DNA of 64,000 bases from Drechslerella dactyloides (lineage: Eukaryota; Ascomycota; Orbiliomycetes; Orbiliales; Orbiliaceae). Every line of letters begins with the position of its first letter. The first letter of the stretch is position 1. Position numbers and translations under genes: made by a program. The DNA lies in the NCBI GenBank assembly GCA_020064725.1, contig JAGTWJ010000017.1:248001-312000 (forward strand). Reading direction: 5' to 3'. This document shows positions 23,408-33,817 of this stretch, in pieces. The notes beneath the pieces are model-generated. The model saw only the letters and a list, made by a program, of their open reading frames with translations, was not told where the DNA came from and did no database searches.

Positions 23408-23691
23408 CTACAGCAAGTTGATATGTCGTCGAATGTCGCCCTGAAGCTGTAAATCCGTTTCGCCCGCCACGCGCGCAATGTCCTCCGCCACTCGTGCACA
23501 ACGAGCTTCAAACAGCACCTGCTGTCTCTCACACCCCGCGTCCGTCGATAGGGCTAGTATCTCCATCTTGTTTATGGTAGGCCGGATATACTCACCCGAG
23601 ATCGCAACGTAGCCCGAGGCGATTCTAGTGACCTCGTGCAGGGTATCGGCATATTCGGGGTGCTTATGGCCCCGTTTCAGGCGGGACTTCC
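23408..23691 (-). pseudogene. Orphan minus-strand reading frame, possible gene fragment
   Basis: An open frame of about 93 codons ends at a TAG (23408-23410) and is closed upstream by TGA near 23692. It has no ATG near its beginning; the first in-frame Met is about 41 codons in. The translation is amphipathic and helical (for example EYADTLHEVTRIASGY and ARVAEDIARVAGETDLQL), quite unlike random antisense sequence. It lies head-to-head with the coiled-coil gene at 23795. It could be the last exon of a gene whose start I cannot find, or part of the coiled-coil gene turned round by an inversion. Not recognised. Confidence 0.35.
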
Positions 23692-23794
23692 CTCACTCTT
23701 ACGGCCGTAGCAGCAGGAGGTGCAGTGTATGTCGATTTGACATTTCTTTCTCCGAGTTAATTTGGCGCTGCTGACTGATGTGAGCAGAGAGAGC

Positions 23795-24436
23795 ATGTCA
23801 GATGTATCAGACATCAAGAAGGACATTCGGCGGACGAACACCACAATCAGCGAACTGCAACGTGATATCGCGCAAGCCAAGCGCGACAATTCCTCGCTTG
23901 AGAGCCAGAAATCGCGCCTGGAAAGTCAGGTGAGGGATCACGCAGCCGAAGCGTCGAGCCAGCGGCGCAAGCAGGAGGACTGCCGCGAGCGCATCGCCGA
24001 GACCAAGCGTGTCAAGGAGGAAATCACAACGCTGGACGAGTACGCGTCGGCCACTATCGCGACCATTGAAGAGTCCCGGCGCGAGTTGCAACAAGCGAAG
24101 GCGTGGCTAGACGAGTGCAGCGCAACGGTCAAGCAGCACGCGGCACAGCTCCAGCCAGTGCAGGGGGCCGCCAAGCGAACGGCCAGCAAGAAACAGTTGC
24201 AGCGGGAGTTTGAAAGGCGACGGAAGCTGCTGGCCGATGTTTCTGGGATGCTCGGAGGGATACGTGGGCTGACCGGGGTTGAGACGCGGGCGAGTGAGTG
24301 GCAAGGGAAGGCGATGCCCAAGCTCTTCGGCAAGAACGCGGATGAAGCTGCAGAGGTGAAGCTTGAACCTGAGACCGTGAATTGCGAGAGCGAGTCTAGT
24401 ATGGAGGGTCGTACCTTTTATATTGAATGTGAATGA
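23795..24436 (+). CDS. Coiled-coil protein, unknown function
   Basis: 213 aa from ATG 23795. The frame is also open upstream, but only with non-ATG codons. A plausible 5' intron (GTATGT at ~23727 to CAG at ~23788, with a CTGAC branch site) ends a few bases before the ATG, so a 5' UTR exon or an unseen upstream coding exon is possible. Residues ~1-150 are a continuous heptad-type coiled coil rich in Glu/Arg/Gln/Ser, with a final basic segment (KRTASKKQLQREFERRRKLL). The C-terminus is acidic. Such proteins are often kinetochore, spindle-pole or SMC-like structural subunits, but nothing here identifies a specific one. The divergent orphan frame at 23408-23691 has similar character. Confidence 0.55.
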   Translation: MSDVSDIKKDIRRTNTTISELQRDIAQAKRDNSSLESQKSRLESQVRDHAAEASSQRRKQEDCRERIAETKRVKEEITTLDEYASATIATIEESRRELQQAKAWLDECSATVKQHAAQLQPVQGAAKRTASKKQLQREFERRRKLLADVSGMLGGIRGLTGVETRASEWQGKAMPKLFGKNADEAAEVKLEPETVNCESESSMEGRTFYIECE

Positions 24437-25150
24437 CGTTCACAATTAACATGTGTTTCGGCAACGTGATCTAAATCTAAGTAATAGCCTTAATTGAATG
24501 CACTCAGCTCAGGTCTACCGGTTACACGATTTGAGGAAAACATACGACTAGTGATTATGTAGTTTAGCGTATTGAGTTGGCGCGTTTGATGACACCGCCG
24601 ACATACACACGCGAGACCCCCATAACGCAACATCCCGTCGAGTCGTTGAAGCCGTCCTGAACCCGACCAGATCTTTGGAAAACCTGGAACTTCGCACCAA
24701 GATATCATCTCGTGAAGAACCAATCCGAAGCTGTTCTACAAAACCTATATCTAAACCGCATCCACACTCTTGCTTGACGCTTCATACCTGAAAACAACCG
24801 TAACCGGAAGTAAGACATCTCGACTTTCTGTAGCTTCTAACCCGACGTCATATTCCGGGATACTACCGTTAGTGCGACGCATTAATGTAGGGACTTAACG
24901 TATGTGAATTGAACGGCACTTTTATCATGAATTCGAGGAAAGCTTCCCGCCATAAGAGGAGGCATACCTATTCCTAGCGTTTAGGGCATAGATCGTTGCG
25001 TTCACGGCATCTCGCCCACGCACTGAAATCGAATTGAAGTCACGGGCGCTGCTGGATCTGAGCCTTCAAATTTTCCATCAGACATTTACCGACTTTGCGA
25101 ATATCCCTGATAGTCGTCAAATTACTATCAAGTCCCTCGGTGAGTAGCAA
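24437..25150. other. Intergenic region, no gene seen
   Basis: About 700 bp between two co-oriented genes. No coding or RNA feature that I can support; it includes the promoter of the F-box-like gene. Confidence 0.5.
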
Positions 25151-26398
25151 ATGCATCCGCTTGTATCATTTGATTCGCTGGGCCGTCTAGCTAATCCGGT
25201 GCCATTGCCTAGATCGGAACTGAGATTTCGCGCCTCAAGTCCTTACAGATCGTATCCTCTGCCAGAAAGGATGTCTGAATCCGCCCAAGCCAGCGCATGG
25301 GAGCGGCTCATGTCCGCTACCCCAGCTATCGACGAGATCTCGCGGCAGATATCTGTCACCGACTTGATCGCGCTGACCCGCACCTCGTCTGCCACGAGAG
25401 CGGCATTCTACAGCCCCTACCGCATGCGAGTCGACCTCCGCTTGAAACTTTCCCGCAACTTCAAGGATCCGGATCTGCTTCTGGCCATCATGCGCAGGTA
25501 CAAGATCGTCGTCGGAGGCAAGCGCGCGGTCTCCATGATCTGGGAAGATGTTATGGATGAGGACTCTATTACTTGGGAGTTGTGTGTTCTCATGAAGCAT
25601 TACGATGCTCTCAGATTCCATCTCGAGCACTATCAGGAACTTGTATGTTTCATGGAACAGGAAAAGGGCAAGATTCGAGATGCCAGGTTTGAATGGGCCG
25701 TCTTCAAGGGCCGCAACGTCGTCCTGACTGTCAACATCCTTGCATCGGAAAACAAGCACCCCATTCCTCAATTCTTTGGAAAGTTCTGCCTTACCGTCCT
25801 CAACTGCTTCTCATCCGTCGATGCCACTTTTATCGGTTACCCCGAGTTCACGTTGAACAAGATCATGGCGAAGCGTATCTCCACTAAGCGCGGGTACAAT
25901 GAACATAGCCGTCTCATTGACGGCCATCATGAAGTCCAAGACTTCCTCGACCGAGGCTGGCTCCTTATCCCCACGCGAACCCTCAAGGAGTTGACAAACG
26001 GCCCACCGAATGTCGGCAGCCAACGGCACGCCTTCGCGAAGAATTCATGCAACTCACCGATCAGAATAATTCACAAACCATACCTCAGGTTGCACCAGCA
26101 GACCGAGAAGGAACTCGGAACCATTGCCCGCATCCGTGAGGAGAAGTATCGCTACGTCGACATCTTGCCACCAGTCTGGATCGATCGCACTTGGGTCAAG
26201 ATGAGGCCGACCTTCAAGATCGATCCGACGTCATTGGGAGCCAAGGCTAAGGGACAAGGGATGCTGAGCTGGATGGAAAAGGTCAACAAAGTTCGGACGG
26301 ACAAGATTCACCACTCAAGTGAAATCGCAGCCAATTTTCTCGAAGAGTATAGTCTTGAGTACTCTCGTGAGTGGTTTGCCGAACTGAGGGGGGAGTAA
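25151..26398 (+). CDS. F-box-like fungal protein
   Basis: Intronless, 415 aa, ATG at 25151. A second ATG at residue 41 (MSESAQASAW) could be the true start. Residues ~58-95 (AIDEISRQISVTDLIALTRTS, then an AAFYSPYR segment) resemble the helical F-box motif found in large fungal F-box-like families, where the two-helix segment binds Skp1. The rest has the mixed alpha/beta composition of those proteins, with no WD40 or LRR repeats, and a basic C-terminal third. If the assignment is right it would be a substrate adaptor of an SCF ubiquitin ligase. The substrate is unknown, and the F-box match is by eye only. The coding character is strong. Confidence 0.6.
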   Translation: MHPLVSFDSLGRLANPVPLPRSELRFRASSPYRSYPLPERMSESAQASAWERLMSATPAIDEISRQISVTDLIALTRTSSATRAAFYSPYRMRVDLRLKLSRNFKDPDLLLAIMRRYKIVVGGKRAVSMIWEDVMDEDSITWELCVLMKHYDALRFHLEHYQELVCFMEQEKGKIRDARFEWAVFKGRNVVLTVNILASENKHPIPQFFGKFCLTVLNCFSSVDATFIGYPEFTLNKIMAKRISTKRGYNEHSRLIDGHHEVQDFLDRGWLLIPTRTLKELTNGPPNVGSQRHAFAKNSCNSPIRIIHKPYLRLHQQTEKELGTIARIREEKYRYVDILPPVWIDRTWVKMRPTFKIDPTSLGAKAKGQGMLSWMEKVNKVRTDKIHHSSEIAANFLEEYSLEYSREWFAELRGE

Positions 26399-26954
26399 TT
26401 GCGTGCGACTGCGCTCTGCACGACTGAGCGGCAGGATTGTTGCGCAACTTCCAGGCAGATCACTTGTGGTCGATTCGAGAAACACTCTCTCCTTTGTCAT
26501 CTTCAGTCTATGAATGTCTTTTCTTTCTAAACTACAGCAGGCGGATTTCACGCTGTATCACCACCACGAAAGGTTATCCTGTAGATAGCCACCACCATCC
26601 ATATCTCGGGGATTTGGCGTCCTCCTGTCTAATGTCTTCTTGTCCCATGTATCCCTGAAGCCCCGATTTTATTCAAATCCAAAATCTCACTTGGATGCAC
26701 ACCATGAATAGTAGGTCCGTGCGTGTGGCAGCTGCCTACTAGATCCAGTATGTAGATTTCTCTGCCACACACCAGCGACGACAGAGCTCAGTCTACTTAT
26801 ACTAGCTTTCAGCGTTGGCTTACGGCACCGTAAACCTGATCTGCCCCAAACTCCGATTCCGATACCCATGCCTCGGACGCACCGGGCCCATGGAATGTTT
26901 ATCTACGATTACCGTGGATATATGTAAGTTACTAGCTAAAGCAGTCGTCTCTCC
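26399..26954. other. Intergenic region, no gene seen
   Basis: It lies between the F-box-like gene (+) and the minus-strand membrane-protein reading frame, so it holds two 3' ends. No feature is seen. Confidence 0.5.
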
Positions 26955-27289
26955 TCATGCCCCAAAAGCTGGACGCTGGTAGTTCAACTTCTGACATGCG
27001 AGACCAAAAGATTTGGTAAGAACTAGTACATGCAGCGCACCATATATCGTTAAATATAGCTCAAAGAAAGATGAAAACGCAACATCGTAAAGAGACACCC
27101 AGGTAATACAACGCCAATAACGCCAAATCCTACTCGCAAGTTCGACCGCCGGAAACGTTAAACCCGCGCTTAAGTCAGTGATGAAGAATCCAGGGAGCAT
27201 ACACAACAAAGGAAAACAAGACTCTAGAGAAACAAGAATATTCCACCATGCTAAGATACCCGAAAGGCTCACTTGACCACCCGCATATA
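26955..27289 (-). other. Possible exon of a multispan membrane protein
   Basis: A minus-strand frame from a strong acceptor (pyrimidine-rich, ending TTTTCTCTAG at 27290-27300) to a stop at 26955, about 111 codons. It encodes three very hydrophobic helices (GILAWWNILVSLES, CFPLLCMLPGFFITDL and DVAFSSFFELYLTIYGALHVLV). It has no ATG of its own. In phase, it could join an upstream hydrophobic frame ending near 27350 through a weak GTTACT donor, but that exon would overlap the 3' end of the rhodopsin-domain gene. Either a small overlapping gene or a chance hydrophobic frame. Confidence 0.25.
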
Positions 27290-27439
27290 CTAGAGAAAAC
27301 AAAACGTCGTGTTAAAACAGCCGTTAATCCGCCGGACGCGGATGTGAAGTAACTGTGAACCGCCGATAGGACAATGATAGTAACAAAAACTCCATAACAA
27401 TGAAAATAAAGCACGGTAACAGAAATGGCGTCGGTATGT

Positions 27440-28839
27440 TCATGGAAGTTTCGCGCTTTCCGGCTTGGCAACTGCATTGTCCATGCTCGCTGTAGACACG
27501 TTCTCACTCCTCGTATAGTAATTCACCTGCGTCTTGGAACTGCAGCTGCCAACATCAGGATTCTCCTCCGTTATCGTCTCGCCAAACTGTGGCTTGACAG
27601 TGCAGTTCTCGAGATCGATCGTCTGCTCGTCGACAGTAGTATCGTAGAGGCCCCTCCTCTTCGGCGGCGGCCGCAGCCTCGCGAGGAAGTTTTCACGGAT
27701 CCGGGAGGAACTTTGCGTGTGGCTGGTGCCCAGTCTGACGACGTTGCCGCCGGCGATATGGATGCCGTTTGCTCCGCTGGCGTTGTGCGCACTCTCGTCC
27801 TTGCCGAGCCAGCCGAGGATTAGGGCGCGGAGCGAAGGGATGCAAGCGACGACGATGGCGACGCAGTTTTCCCAGTGGTTCATGGTGAAGGTTATGCCCC
27901 AGGTCCAGTCGTCGACGGGTGCGCTGAAGAGACGGCCTTGGTAGGTGAGGTAGAGTTTGGCAGCGGTTATGGCAGTTACCCTATGGTTTCCACACTGGTT
28001 AATACCTGTCTGCGAACTGGACCGACGGCCGAATAGGAAGTAGAGGAGAACGTACACTAGGCTCAACGAAAATAAGAAGACCACGATCAGTCTGTTCCGG
28101 AAGCTCGTCTTCTGCAGCCTCCAGGTCAAGTAGCAGGGAATCGGGAAGACGAGCAGGTCGGTGAACATATTGACCGATACCTGAAAAGTGCAGATTGTTC
28201 CGATAACGTCAAGACCCGCGCAATGTAGGTTGCCGAACGTCCTATCTTCCCACTCTCTCCCCGGTTTCACAGGGCATTGGAAGAGTAGGAAGAATGCTGA
28301 TATAACACACGAGATGGCGTTCAACGCAAAGACCGCATAGATGGACTTGCGCACGTTATCGATCACCCCACCGACCTTGAGAAGGAGCAAGAGGATGGAT
28401 GCCTTTACAAGCGGAAGAATGCAGACGTTGCAGACGTTGAACCATATTGTCATCTTGTAGTTGTCATCCATGGGCGGGTTGAGCAAGTGCGGGTTGATGT
28501 CCCAGATGTGGATTCCTAAATGCCACATTTTGATGTACCTCCATGACGGGTATATTATCACTATGGACAAGGCCTTCGAGGTGTCATGTTAGCCATCTAT
28601 TGAATATAGTGGCTAGTAGTAACGTAGCCTATGCTTCCTTTAAATTTACTTACCGTCGCGAGGCAAATAACATAGTCGTCCGCACCCAATGATGTCTGAC
28701 GCTTCGCATAGAGCCTCAGTGCTGTAAGTGCTAACGACAACAACGGAGTGCCGGCAACGACCGCTAGCGCAAATATTTGCTTTGAATAGACGCCGGGTTT
28801 CTCAGCTGCACCGCCATAGATATCCCATTCCTCTGCCAT
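27440..28839 (-). CDS. PTH11/rhodopsin-domain seven-helix membrane protein
   Basis: Model: exons 28839-28654, 28573-28056 and 27980-27440, 414 aa. The start is ATG 28839, as the longer open frame begins with GTG. Intron 1 (80 bp) is GTAAGT...GCTAAC...AG. Intron 2 (75 bp) is a multiple of three without a stop, so a retained form would still be open. The layout is that of the fungal rhodopsin-like integral membrane family (PTH11 type): helix 1 at ~23-45, the DDYVICLAT motif at its usual place, further helices to ~290, then a ~120-residue cytoplasmic tail rich in Arg, Ser and Thr. A Cys-containing extracellular loop (CPVKPGREW) is present. It lacks an N-terminal CFEM domain. Members are GPCR-like surface proteins of mostly unknown ligand, some acting in host sensing. 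Family confident, role unknown. Confidence 0.8.
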
Positions 28840-31800
28840 CAGTTTTCCGTAAATACTGTTGAATGTGTTGGGGTGTCGTTGTCGACACCAGCGCAAGGTC
28901 GCACAAGGTCGCACAGGTCGAAAGGAGCGTCAGGGGGAATTCGCGTGCACCACTGCATCGGACCGCAGTTCATAAAGTATAGAAAGCTAGCATCAAAGAG
29001 AAAATAACAATAAACCGGGGAACCCGCGGGCCGCTAAAGGTTTTATTTCTCCCACAGCTTTTGTTGAAGAATTTCGTTAACGTAAGCTCGGATTGTGAAA
29101 GGGCCTGGCGTTTCTGCGGACCACTCGTTATTGAGATTCTAAGGCGGACATTGTGGATTCTTCAGGTTATCTGGGCATTCTTTGCCGCTCTAGCTTTGGG
29201 AATGTATGCCTAGAAAGCTTGAGAGTGGAGCGTAAAACCTGGGGATAACCCGGCGAAAAGCCTTTTACCACGGGTCCGGGAGCTGCGCCGAGTGGGCACA
29301 CGACCCACCTTCGCCAACTAATTGCTACAGGGATTGGCCAAACGTTCGACGGATTGAGGGCGTGAGTGAATCATATACAGCACGGCCGTTTGATCGTCGT
29401 GCGAGAGATAGGGACTCGATTGCATATGTTAACCGTACGAGTACGATCGTGGCTTCATCCGAAGTATTATCTTGGTGGTGGATGTACTTAAGCCGTTGAT
29501 CGACTTCATAGCTTACGAGTTTTTCGGCATGTTGACTTCGTTAAGTTAACAAATCAAAGTCAAGGGGGCAGGAAAACTTTTCGTGCATCCTACAAAAGGG
29601 TTACGTACCAGCCAGCATCCAATCGGACGAATTTCCCACGTGAATAGCACCACGCGACAAGTGGCTGCGCTTAGATCAATGCTGGGCTTGTAAAGGCTGA
29701 TGAAGCTGGTCGGGTATGACCGAGATATCTTTTAATCATTCACAAACTAGAAAACAACATCGTAACTCGAGAATTGCTGAAAAATGGTACTTGTACTTCG
29801 TGGAATCTCGTCCAAAAGTATTCAGCTGCCGCGAACGTCCGCGTCGCCAAGCCAAAGAAATCAAGAATATCGGCAGAGAGAGCATAGATCTGACTCTTGA
29901 AGCTAGTTCTGTCTTACATTCCGGGATATTCGATGTTCTATCGCTATCTGCGCTCGGTTATCGCACGGACAGCATCTGCATGGTCCGTTTGGTAATTGTA
30001 GCACCATCCCTCGTACGGACACTAAAGCCATGCGGAGCCAGGATGGATTGGGCGTCGCTTGTCTACGGCACTCGGGCATATATCCATTTCTGTCCGTATC
30101 ATGAAGCATGAACGTGTCGACGGGAGCCTAGTGTCCCGGGACGTCTGTGAGCGTCTGTCCGGTTTGCCGTGTCAGCAGAATCTGGAGGAGCGTGCCCCAA
30201 CAACGCAGGACGCTCGGAGGTCTAGTTTACGTAATTCGCGACTTTGACAGTGACGGAGTACGGTAAGCTTTGTATATGCTAAGGCTGCTGTCTTTATAGA
30301 CGGTGACAGAGTTTGACATTCGTGAACGTACCTGGGGTCTGCAGGTGACGTTGTGCAATGGCACGGATGGAGGGCTCGGATGCATATGCGGCTCCTTTGG
30401 TTTGGTGTCGTGTTGCGGGATTCATTTTCAAGATTCTTTCGGATCAGGGTTCGACCTCATCACCATTCATGCAAAGCCAATCAAAACTTGCCTCCCGATT
30501 CCATGCGTCCGCTTTACGTTTTGGTCGAATACCTAGCACATCAAGGCCATATCCTTCCCTTCACTCGTGCGCTCCGGCTCTTCAACTTTGAAATGGATGC
30601 TAACATGGTTGCACAAGATTGCAAGATCCGGCCATGGCCATGCAATCTCGAACGACGAAGATCCTGCACCCGGCCGATAAAAAAAGAACAATCTGTTTTC
30701 TCGGAGTCGCCGAGATGTTCTCGCCGCGATGCAAGGCCTGGATTCATCTAATCTCGAGATGCCAATCTGCCTGTCGAAATATCAAACGGCTGCCTTTGCT
30801 TTGCTGCCTCACACTTCCGTGGCCCCTTCGGCATGGATATCAGCTGATCCACAATGCCAGAGCGTCAAGTTTAAATTTGGAAACAGAGGGACCGAGTCCT
30901 GGGATCCACCTTAACATTTTATCGACATGCATCTTCGGCACGGGGATGTTTATAAGTCGCATGTGTGTATAAACGTGTCAATTCGATCCGCATATCTTGC
31001 ACATGGTTGACACTGATAATTTACCAGGGCGCAGGAGAATGTCAGCGGCGGGTTATATCCAGCTTCACGTTCATGCATGCCAGAGGGCGCAAATCTCGGG
31101 TTTGCCCTTTTCGGCCGCGGCTGACATCCGGATTCTCAGTGACTTGAGGACTTGGAAGAATTCAGGTGGTGAGGGGGAAGAATGAGTGATTTGTAAGAGC
31201 TTGGAGGCCTGAGCGCAGGAGGGATCAGGCATGAAGCAGTCCAACCGAAGCCGGCGCAAGGGAGAGGCGTCGACTGCAGGGCAAAGCCAAGGACGCGCAC
31301 TCACTCGTCCGTGAAGTTGAATCGCGCTCTGAAAGATCTCACGATGGACTGACTGCTGAAGGCCGCCCTCGTAGGGCTGGCGTCCCTTCGGCATATGCAA
31401 GCGACCCGGTATTCCGTACCTTATTTTGGCGCTCAGCAACAGCCAGGCCCTCGATTCTTTTTCTGAGTTCGAGCAGGTCGAGACGTCTGAGCTGGGTGTG
31501 TGAATACGAGGGCAGGGGTGACTCCAGGCGGGCCCGCCGTCCGATTCGCCAGCCAGCCGAGGGACACGGGCGAGGCGACTAGGCGAAATTCGGCCGGCGA
31601 GGACGGCGAGAACGAACAAACGAGAAAAGACGGCACAGCAGCTACGGCGGAGAATGCGGTGCTGGCAGCCTCCTGTCGCGGCGCCCGCAGAGCTTTCTTC
31701 CGCGGCCAGCAGCCAGCAGCTCCATCTCGATCGATCGCATCGCATCGCAGCTCCGGCGTCAGCTTCAGCTTCAGCCTCGATCAGGAGAGCCCGTCGCCCA

Positions 31801-32197
31801 ATTTTGGCACAGGCGCGTTTCACAACGCCTCGCGACGTCGCTTCCGTCGACTGCTCCGGTCCCTGGATCTCCCGCAGGACAGCATCTTCAAAACCACCAT
31901 CGCTCGCTCGCTCGCCATTGGACTGCCGATAACGCTGGCTCCACTGCCAGCGGCGCTCTCCTGTTGGCCCTGTCCAGCCGCCGGTCCGTCGTTCCCGCCC
32001 AACCTCTCTGCCCTCGGCATTTGACACTTTTGTCGCGGCTATTTACAGGCCGGCGACGCCCGCTCGTGCATGACAAGCGCCGTTGCCCCTTTCTCGGACG
32101 GACTCGAGGCTGCCTCTGGCGATTCCTCAACATCAGACGAAAGACACTTCGGAAAAGTCTAAAAATAACCCTCCCGTCACCGGAAGTCGTGCATGAC
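28840..32197. other. Long gene-poor region
   Basis: About 3.4 kb without a supportable gene. An ATG-started 131-codon frame at 29716-30111 (+) has no recognisable domain or splice signals. The GC-rich part at about 31200-32030 produces long overlapping frames on both strands, which is compositional. The right end is the promoter of the metallophosphoesterase gene. Confidence 0.5.
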
Positions 32198-32205
32198 CTA
32201 TAAAG
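32198..32205 (+). promoter_or_regulatory. TATA-like element of the metallophosphoesterase gene
   Basis: CTATAAAG lies about 65 bp before the first in-frame ATG (32264) and about 250 bp before the preferred start (32447). Position and sequence fit a core promoter TATA box; this is inference from sequence only. Confidence 0.4.
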
Positions 32206-32446
32206 TCGCTGCGGCTCCCAACTCGTCGGCAGACACATCCAACCGGGCGTAACCGTATCGCGTATGCGCGCTGTCTTGGGATACTGGCTGTCCCGTCCGC
32301 GTCTTGAACTTCTTCACCAGCAGCTTTGCACTGGATCTCCCGGCATAAGCAAGGCAACCAACCTACATCAATGGGCTGAATCGAGAGCCCTCTGCCGACG
32401 TCTACTGCTCACCGCCGACACCACCACCACCATCACCACCACCGCC

Positions 32447-33391
32447 ATGTCCTTCAGCTCCATCTTCTCCGAAAAGAGATCCTCCAAAGAATCGACCTCC
32501 TCGACTTCCTCCATCCTACCAAAATCTCTCGTCGAATACATCCACTCTGTCACCGACCGCTCGCCCGGCTACCCTACCATCCCCGTCCAAGTCGTCTCCG
32601 ATCTCCATCTCGAAATCCCCGATTCGGTGTTTCGGAGTCGCGGATACGCTGAATATACGATCCCCCGGCTGTGTCCCTACCTCATCCTCGCCGGAGACAT
32701 CGGCACGCTGAACCAGAGCGAAAGCTACCTGTGCTTCCTCCGCCGACACTGCGAGATCTTTGACAAGGTTTTCCTGGTCCTCGGCAACCACGAGTTCTAC
32801 GGCACATCGCGGCACGCGGGACTAGCCGCGCTGGATGCATTTTTCGCCGAAGATCCCACCATCCGCGAGAAGCTAATACTGCTGAACCGCAACCGCTACG
32901 ACATCCCGGATTCGAAGCTCACGATCCTCGGCTGCACGCTACAGTCTGAAATACGGCCCGAGCAGCGTGCAGAGATCGCAGGCAAGCTAAACGACTTCCG
33001 ACAGATAAAGGACTGGACGGTGGACGACCACAACGCCGAGCATTCCATCGATATTGCGTGGCTGCGCGACGCAATCGAAGAAATAGCAGAATCTGAACCG
33101 GACCGTCGGATTCTGATAGCGACACATCACGCCCCGAGTTACCGCAAGACCAGCGCCCCGCAACATGAGGACTCCACGCTAAACTCGGCGTTCTGCACGG
33201 GGATCCTGGAGGGTGGCGCCTGGCGTGGCTGGAAAGGGAAAGAGATGGTCAAAGCCTGGGTGTTCGGGCATACGCACTGGTGCTGCGATTTCGTGATCAG
33301 TGGCGTTAGAGTCGTTAGTAATCAGCGAGGCTACTGGTTTGAGAAGACCGTACGCGAGTATTACAAGGAGGACTTGGTGCTCGACGTATAG
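32447..33391 (+). CDS. Calcineurin-like metallophosphoesterase
   Basis: 314 aa from ATG 32447 (context CCGCCATGT). The frame is open to an earlier ATG at 32264, but the added 61 residues are encoded by a repetitive ACC-rich leader and look untranslated. The metallophosphatase signature is complete: SDLHLE (D52, H54), LAGDIG (D84), GNHEF (N114, H115), THHAPS, and GHTHWCC near the C-terminus. These residues bind the two metals and the phosphate in this superfamily. There is no signal peptide or membrane segment, so the protein is probably cytosolic. It belongs to the short fungal proteins of the YkuE/Ser-Thr phosphatase-like group. The substrate (phosphoester, nucleotide or protein) cannot be told from the sequence. 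Confidence 0.85.
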   Translation: MSFSSIFSEKRSSKESTSSTSSILPKSLVEYIHSVTDRSPGYPTIPVQVVSDLHLEIPDSVFRSRGYAEYTIPRLCPYLILAGDIGTLNQSESYLCFLRRHCEIFDKVFLVLGNHEFYGTSRHAGLAALDAFFAEDPTIREKLILLNRNRYDIPDSKLTILGCTLQSEIRPEQRAEIAGKLNDFRQIKDWTVDDHNAEHSIDIAWLRDAIEEIAESEPDRRILIATHHAPSYRKTSAPQHEDSTLNSAFCTGILEGGAWRGWKGKEMVKAWVFGHTHWCCDFVISGVRVVSNQRGYWFEKTVREYYKEDLVLDV

Positions 33392-33817
33392 CTGATGCGA
33401 CGTGGAAAGGGGGAAGGAAGGCGTTCGGTGCGGCTCGCCCCGCCTAATAATGAATACGGCGGCGGGTTCCTGCTACGGCGTTGAACAAAAACTAAAAGGT
33501 GCTTGGGAGTATTAGAGCGATAGACTCCGCGGTGGTTTGGTCGATTCGACTTGAACGTACTGGTTAATGCTGGGAGCGGCATGCAGTCCGATGGCCGTGG
33601 AAATGGCCGATGAAGCGGACGGGGTTACGACTTAATTTTTAGTTTTGCAGTAGCATGTTAATGTGTCATGGCTCTACGATTTTCGTACATGCATTCTATA
33701 TTCGAGGGCAGCATGAACGAATCAGAAGAAGAAAAAAAAACATAACTCCCATTATCATGCTCCCTACCTATTGTAATGTTTAGGTAGTAATATCGTACGA
33801 AAAGTACCTATACTCCA
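33392..33817. other. Convergent 3' intergenic region
   Basis: About 430 bp between two convergent genes, AT-rich in its right half (A-rich at 33727-33742). It holds both 3' UTRs and no gene. Confidence 0.6.

Noticed and set aside
29716..30111. 131-codon ATG-started plus frame
   Set aside because: No recognisable domain or supporting context; could be chance in 3 kb of gene-poor DNA.
31071..32027. 318-codon minus-strand frame and opposing plus frames
   Set aside because: GC-rich promoter-side sequence, overlapping frames on both strands, no domain, no intron signals.
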